Shown here: piece by piece, positions 60,016 through 64,000 of the stretch
Layout: every line of letters begins with the position of its first letter
Position numbering within the stretch: the stretch's first letter is position 1
Position numbers and translations under genes: made by a program
Assembly (NCBI GenBank): GCA_963765725.1
Contig: CAVXXI010000001.1
Location: forward strand, 310,001 to 374,000
Source: DASQEH01 sp963765725
GTDB lineage: Bacteria; Actinomycetota; Actinomycetes; Propionibacteriales; Nocardioidaceae
DNA length: 64,000 bases
Direction: 5' to 3'
Notes under the pieces: generated by a model
Told to the model about the DNA's origin: nothing
Seen by the model: only the letters and a program-made list of their open reading frames with translations
Databases searched by the model: none

Positions 60016-60978
60016 ATGTCGCTCGGACTGTCCGGGACGGTCGGGGACGCGGGCGAGTTCGCGGTGGTCGACGCGGTGACCGCGAGGTTCGCGCAAGGGG
60101 CACACGTCGACGTCGGACCGGGAGACGATGCGGCCGTCGTCGCGGTCCCGGGCGGCGAGGTCGTGGCGTCGCTGGACATGCTCGTCCAGAACCGCCACTT
60201 CCGGCTGGACTGGTCGAACGCCGAAGACGTGGGCCACAAGGCCGCCGCGGAGAACCTCTCCGACATCAACGCCATGGGCGGTACGGCAACGGCCCTGCTC
60301 GTCGGCCTCGGGGCCCCGTCCGAGCTGGCGACGTCGTGGGCGCTCCAGTTCGCCGACGGACTCGCTGCAGAGGCTTCCGAGGTCGGCGCCAGCGTGGTCG
60401 GCGGCGACCTGACGGCCGCCGACCTGGTCACCATCGCGATCACCGCATTGGGCATCTGCGAGCACGGCGTCGTACGCCGCTCCGGCGCGCGCTCGGGGGA
60501 CGTCGTCGCGCTCGCTGGCCGGGTGGGCTGGGCCGCCGCCGGTTTCGCCGTGCTGGCCCGCGGGTTCCGGTCGCCGCGAGCCGTCGTCGAGGCGCACCGC
60601 CAGCCGCACCCGCCGTACAATGCCGGGCCGCAGGCCGCCCGGCTCGGCGCGACCGCGATGATCGACGTCAGCGACGGGTTGCTCCAGGATCTGGGCCACA
60701 TCGCCGCAGCGAGCTCGGTCGCGATCGACATCAGCTCGCAACGCCTCGAGGTCGCGGACCCGCTGCGCGCGGTCGGTGCGGCGCTGGGCGTCGACCCGAT
60801 GAGCTTCGTCCTCACCGGTGGCGACGACTACTGCCTCGCCGCCACGTTCCCCTCCGGTACCGAGCTACCCGGCGAGTGGCGCGAGATCGGGACGGTCACC
60901 GAGACGGGGGAGCCGGGCACCGTGACCGTCGACGGCGCCGAGTACGAGCAGCCTGGCGGCCACCAGCACTTCCGCTGA
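60016..60978 (+). CDS. thiL: Thiamine-monophosphate kinase
   Basis: ThiL phosphorylates thiamine phosphate to the active cofactor, needed for example by IlvB. The 320-residue protein has GEFAVVDAVTARF, DVGPGDDAAVVAVP, SLDMLVQNRHFRLDWSNAEDVGHKAAAENLSDINAMGG, VVGGDLTAAD and DVSDGLLQDLGHIA, all ThiL/PurM-family ATP and metal motifs. ATG 60016 follows GAGGGGG; a GTG two codons upstream is in frame. A -10-like TAGGTT lies at 59963-59968. Confidence 0.95.
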   Translation: MSLGLSGTVGDAGEFAVVDAVTARFAQGAHVDVGPGDDAAVVAVPGGEVVASLDMLVQNRHFRLDWSNAEDVGHKAAAENLSDINAMGGTATALLVGLGAPSELATSWALQFADGLAAEASEVGASVVGGDLTAADLVTIAITALGICEHGVVRRSGARSGDVVALAGRVGWAAAGFAVLARGFRSPRAVVEAHRQPHPPYNAGPQAARLGATAMIDVSDGLLQDLGHIAAASSVAIDISSQRLEVADPLRAVGAALGVDPMSFVLTGGDDYCLAATFPSGTELPGEWREIGTVTETGEPGTVTVDGAEYEQPGGHQHFR

Positions 60979-61047
60979 CGCGGTGCCGTACGTCCGGGTA
61001 GGAGAGCCCAGACCTTCCCGACGGCTCGGGCACGTGTCCGGTCGGGC

Positions 61048-62123
61048 TCACGGTCTGCGAGCGGCGACGAGAGCCCGGACGTCGTCCAGGGGAAGACCCT
61101 CACGGGCGTGCCCGGCGTGGCCGTGCATGGTGGGAGAGCCGGACAAGGCGTTGAGGACCGCCTCCTCGCTCGACTCGACCACGGCGGCGAACAGGTCGTT
61201 GAGCTCCGCGCCGACGAGACCGGCGCCGCTCAGCCGGCCACCGCGCGCTTGCGGACGCAGTCCGGTGGCCGCGCAGACGAAGATCTCGCCGCTGCCGTTG
61301 GAGGCGTACGACCCGGCCCGCGCCAGCCCGAGACCCACCCTCCGGGCCAGCCGCGCGCACGACGCCCCCTCGAGCGGTGCGTCGGTCACGACGACCCCGA
61401 TACAGGACCCGGCCGGGTCGGGCTCGGGGTACGGGTCAGGGTGGAGCAGTCGTCCGGCCGGGATCCCGTCGATCGTCAGCCGGCTGCGGTCGCCGAAGTT
61501 CGCCAGCAGGAGGACGCCGACGGTGTACCCCTCCGGGGTCACCCGCGATGCCGTGCCGATACCGCCCTTGAAACCCAGGCACGACATGCCGGTGCCGGCA
61601 CCGACGCTGCCCTCCTCGCAGCGCCCAGCGCCCGCCGACGCCCCAGAGCCGCGGTCCACGCGGACTCGACGTCGTCTCTCGTCACTTGCATCCGCGCGGC
61701 GTTGCTGAGGTAGGAGTCGTCGCACTCGGCGACCACGGGTATGACCACGTCGTCGCCGACCTCGGGGTGGGCCTGAACCATGAGCTCGCATGCCGCGTCG
61801 TAGACGCGCCCGAGCTGCATCGTCGACGTCAGCAGGACCGGCGTCTCGAGCAGGCCCCATTCGGCCGCGGTGATGAACCCGGTGCACTCGCCCGCGCCGT
61901 TCAGGACCGCGCCTCCGAACGGCACCGGGCGGCGGTAGGCGTCCTCGGCCACGCAGATCACGGTGACGCCGGTACGCGCGATGCCTCGCCCGTCGGGGGG
62001 CGGCGCCTCGTCGCGGATCAGCGTCGTGTGTCCCACCCCAACACCGGCGACGTCACCGACGGAGTTCGTCGGCCCCGGGGGCAGCACTCCGATCGTCACG
62101 CCGAGGTCTCGGATGCGCGTCAT
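61048..62123 (-). CDS. P1-family (DmpA-like, S58) aminopeptidase, one frameshift
   Basis: This is a self-processing N-terminal-nucleophile hydrolase. It starts MTRIRDLGVTIGVLPPGPTNSVGDVAGVGVGHTTLIRDE, with GGAVLNGAGECTGF, LLTSTMQLGRVYDA and VIPVVAECDDSYLSN. A one-base deletion near 61643 breaks the frame after SAWTAALG. The other frame continues SAGAGRCEEGSVGAGTGMSCLGFKGGIGTASR, then ANFGDRSRLTIDGIPAGRLL. The predicted self-cleavage Gly-Ser lies in AGSCIGVVVTDAPL, and GLGLARAGSYASNGSGEIF follows. The corrected length is 358 residues. It lies between thiL and an HDAC-like gene, from which it diverges. Confidence 0.88.
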
Positions 62124-62149
62124 CCCTGCATCCTGGCAGAGTGGCGGCC

Positions 62150-63229
62150 ATGCCTGCTCCGCCCTCGCACCCGGTCGTCGTCTGGTCGCCCGACACCCGT
62201 CTGCACCACCCGGACGCCGAGATCTGGGTAGGCGTGCGCACCGACGGGACGGAGCTGCCGGAGCGCGTCGACCGCATCGTCGAGGCCACGTCGAAAGAGG
62301 GATGGGACCTGGTCGAGGCCGTCCCTCACGGCGACGACGCGCTGCTCGAGGTCCATGACCGGGACCTGCTCGACCACCTCCGGACGGTTCACGACACCTG
62401 GATGCGCTCGGGGATCCCGGAGCTCGTGGGGCAGGACAAGGTGGTGCCGTACATGTTCGCCACCGCGGCGATGCTGGGGGCACTCCCGGGCCGCAGGCCG
62501 ACGGCCGTACACGCGCTCGCCGGCTGGTACTGCTACGACACCATGACGCTCGTCGGCCCGGGCACCTGGCCCGCGGCGCGTGCCGCCGCCGACTGCGCGC
62601 TCACCGCCGTGGACCTCGTCACGGCCGGCCGCGCGGCGGCATACGCCGTGTGTCGCCCGCCCGGCCACCACGTCACCCGCAACGGCTACGGCGGCTCGTG
62701 CTACCTGAACAACGCGGCGGCCGCCGCCCAGGCGCTTCGTCGCAACGGGCACGACCGGGTTGCGATCGTCGACGTGGACGCACACCACGGCAACGGGACC
62801 GCCTCGATCTTCTACGAGCGTCCCGACGTCTTCTACGGCTCCGTCCACGTCGACCCGGGCGCGGGCTGGTTCCCGCACGTCGTCGGCTTCGCGGACGAGA
62901 CCGGCAGGGGTGACGGCGCGGGCACGACCCTTCACCTGCCGCTGGAGCCCGGAGCGGGCGACGACGTGTGGGTGGCGGCGGTCGAACGGCTCGCGGAGGC
63001 GGTGGCCGCCCACGGTGCCTCCGCCCTAGTCGTCTCCCTGGGCGTCGACGCCGCCGTCGACGACCCCGAGTCGCCGCTGTGCGTCACGCACGTCGGGTAC
63101 GCCTCGGCCGGAGGCCTCCTTGCGGGCCTGGGGCTGCCTTCGGTCCTGGTCCAGGAGGGCGGGTACCACCTCGACTCCCTCGGTGGCCTGGTGACCGCGT
63201 TCGTGAAGCCGTTCGCCGGCAGCCGCTAG
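62150..63229 (+). CDS. Histone deacetylase-like amidohydrolase (acetylpolyamine/acetoin-utilization family)
   Basis: This zinc-dependent arginase/deacetylase-fold enzyme removes acyl groups from polyamines or lysines. The core is AVCRPPGHHVTRNGYGGSCYLNNAAAAAQAL (tandem His), the zinc ligands in VAIVDVDAHHGNGTASIFYERPDVFYGSVHVDPGAGWFPHVVG, SLGVDAAVDDPESPL and the active-site loop VLVQEGGYHLDSLG. The length is 359 residues. The ATG at 62150 was chosen; a GTG three codons upstream is in frame. The substrate is unknown. Confidence 0.88.
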   Translation: MPAPPSHPVVVWSPDTRLHHPDAEIWVGVRTDGTELPERVDRIVEATSKEGWDLVEAVPHGDDALLEVHDRDLLDHLRTVHDTWMRSGIPELVGQDKVVPYMFATAAMLGALPGRRPTAVHALAGWYCYDTMTLVGPGTWPAARAAADCALTAVDLVTAGRAAAYAVCRPPGHHVTRNGYGGSCYLNNAAAAAQALRRNGHDRVAIVDVDAHHGNGTASIFYERPDVFYGSVHVDPGAGWFPHVVGFADETGRGDGAGTTLHLPLEPGAGDDVWVAAVERLAEAVAAHGASALVVSLGVDAAVDDPESPLCVTHVGYASAGGLLAGLGLPSVLVQEGGYHLDSLGGLVTAFVKPFAGSR

Positions 63230-63402
63230 GTCGGTACGTCTGGGCCCACGCCGTACGCCGGACCTCTCGCGCCGAGCGTCGGACCCGCGCACCGTCCGCC
63301 CGACGTCGCGCTCGCCGAGGCGGACGCCGCCCTCGGGCCGGAGGTTAGGGTGCTGACAGCCGAACCACTCCACCGAGACCCAGCCGAAGGTTGTCCGGAT
63401 CC

Positions 63403-64000
63403 GTGACGCACTCTCCCGAGATCGCCCTGCTGCTGCGGTGGTGCGACCTCACGCTCACCGGTCTGGGAGCGGCGCGCGAGGAGATCGACGCCCTCAACGT
63501 GTACCCCGTGCCGGATGGCGACACCGGCACGAACCTGTACCTGACGTTCGAGGCGGCGCGCACGGCCCTGGTCGAGAGCCGGCCGGTGTCTCTTGTGGAG
63601 GCGCTGTCGGTCTTCGCGAAGGGCGCCCTGGTCGGGGCCCGCGGCAACTCGGGCGTCATCTTGTCCCAGCTGCTGCGAGCCGGTGCCGACCAGCTGCTGC
63701 GAGGAGACCCACACGAGCCCGGTCGGCTGCTCGCCGACACGATCACGCGGGCGGCGCGGGCCGCCTACGCCGCGGTCGCCGTGCCGGTCGAGGGGACGAT
63801 CTTGTCGGTCGCCGGTGCGGCCTCCGATGCTGCCCAGCAAGCCCTGGCCGACGCACCGCAGGAGCTCGCCGGGCAGATGGCCCACGTCATCACTGCCGCC
63901 GCGGCCGCGGCCCGGGAAGCGTTGCAGCGAACCCCCGACCAGCTGGAGACCCTGCGGCTGGCCGGCGTGGTCGATGCGGGTGGTCGGGGTCTGTGCGTCG
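63403..64000 (+). CDS. DAK2-domain (FakA/YloV-like) protein, 3' end outside window
   Basis: The first 199 codons of an open frame are present: MTHSPEIALLLRWCDLTLTGLGAAREEIDALNVYP, then the DAK2 signature VPDGDTGTNLYLTFEAA, KGALVGARGNSGVILSQLLRG-type sequence (here LLRAGADQ), VEGTILSVAGAASDAA and VVDAGGRGL. The metal/ATP-binding Asp residues are in DGDTGTN. It resembles the fatty-acid-kinase-like proteins upstream of recG in actinobacteria. The GTG has GAAGG upstream; a -10-like TAGGGT lies at 63346-63351. It is cut by the window end. Confidence 0.88.
   Translation, partial: MTHSPEIALLLRWCDLTLTGLGAAREEIDALNVYPVPDGDTGTNLYLTFEAARTALVESRPVSLVEALSVFAKGALVGARGNSGVILSQLLRAGADQLLRGDPHEPGRLLADTITRAARAAYAAVAVPVEGTILSVAGAASDAAQQALADAPQELAGQMAHVITAAAAAAREALQRTPDQLETLRLAGVVDAGGRGLCV

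Overview
The window is GC-rich, uses many GTG starts and is densely packed with 4-base ATGA/GTGA gene overlaps. It carries gene orders familiar from Actinomycetota: cysteine desulfurase-mnmA-metE-like-ligA-gatCAB; ilvD...ilvBNC...serA...leuB-ilvE; gltX next to tRNA-Gln and tRNA-Glu; and ndgR<>leuCD-hup-cofC-plsC-gpsA-ddl-DUF3515-Lrp domain-thiL. A histone-like HU with a long lysine-rich tail, CofC (coenzyme F420) and GatCAB fit the same phylum. I lean towards Propionibacteriales, but that is inference from gene order. No phage, transposase, plasmid or CRISPR feature was seen. LAYOUT. 0-2 kb: a sulfonate/taurine-type ABC importer (minus strand). 2.2-7 kb: convergent glycogen genes glgP and glgX. 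7-9.7 kb: enoyl-CoA hydratase and both electron-transfer-flavoprotein subunits. 9.8-13.9 kb: a small membrane protein, an ABC-F ATPase and gluconate kinase/permease. 13.9-15.3 kb: DinB-like and nucleotidyltransferase-like proteins. 15.3-24.5 kb: tRNA thiolation, DNA ligase and the tRNA amidotransferase. 24.6-42.3 kb: a branched-chain amino-acid super-region (ilvD, ilvBNC, leuB, ilvE, cimA) interleaved with serA, a serine protease, a methyltransferase and a Ser/Thr kinase. 42.3-50 kb: a conserved protein, an FAH-family enzyme, gltX, a CPBP protease, a VanW protein, two tRNAs and an alkylation-repair pair. 50.3-64 kb: NdgR-type regulator, leuCD, HU, F420, phospholipid, cell-wall and thiamine genes, a DmpA-type peptidase, an HDAC-like hydrolase and a truncated DAK2 protein. 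REGULATION. Three candidate ribosome-mediated leader systems are visible. MRRILLVPADARARSH with an intrinsic terminator precedes ilvB. MKQYRILIS with two hairpins, the second followed by a U-tract, precedes cimA. MRLTVVILTCRGGAF with two mutually exclusive hairpins lies before leuB. At least ten genes carry a TANNNT -10 hexamer that ends 6-9 bases before the start codon, which suggests leaderless mRNAs. NOVELTY. Five intergenic regions carry tandem 22-base repeats of two related subfamilies (A and B). In four of the five the repeats form a forward half followed by a reverse-complement half, giving very long imperfect hairpins. They often begin right at the 3' end of a gene, and in one case a unit supplies the stop codon. 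This is the most unusual structure in the window. QUALITY. Eight otherwise intact genes are broken by about 16 single- or double-base indels, densest at 2.8-9.0 kb and 31.6-33.4 kb. Correcting them restores full-length families, so they look like consensus errors rather than real decay.
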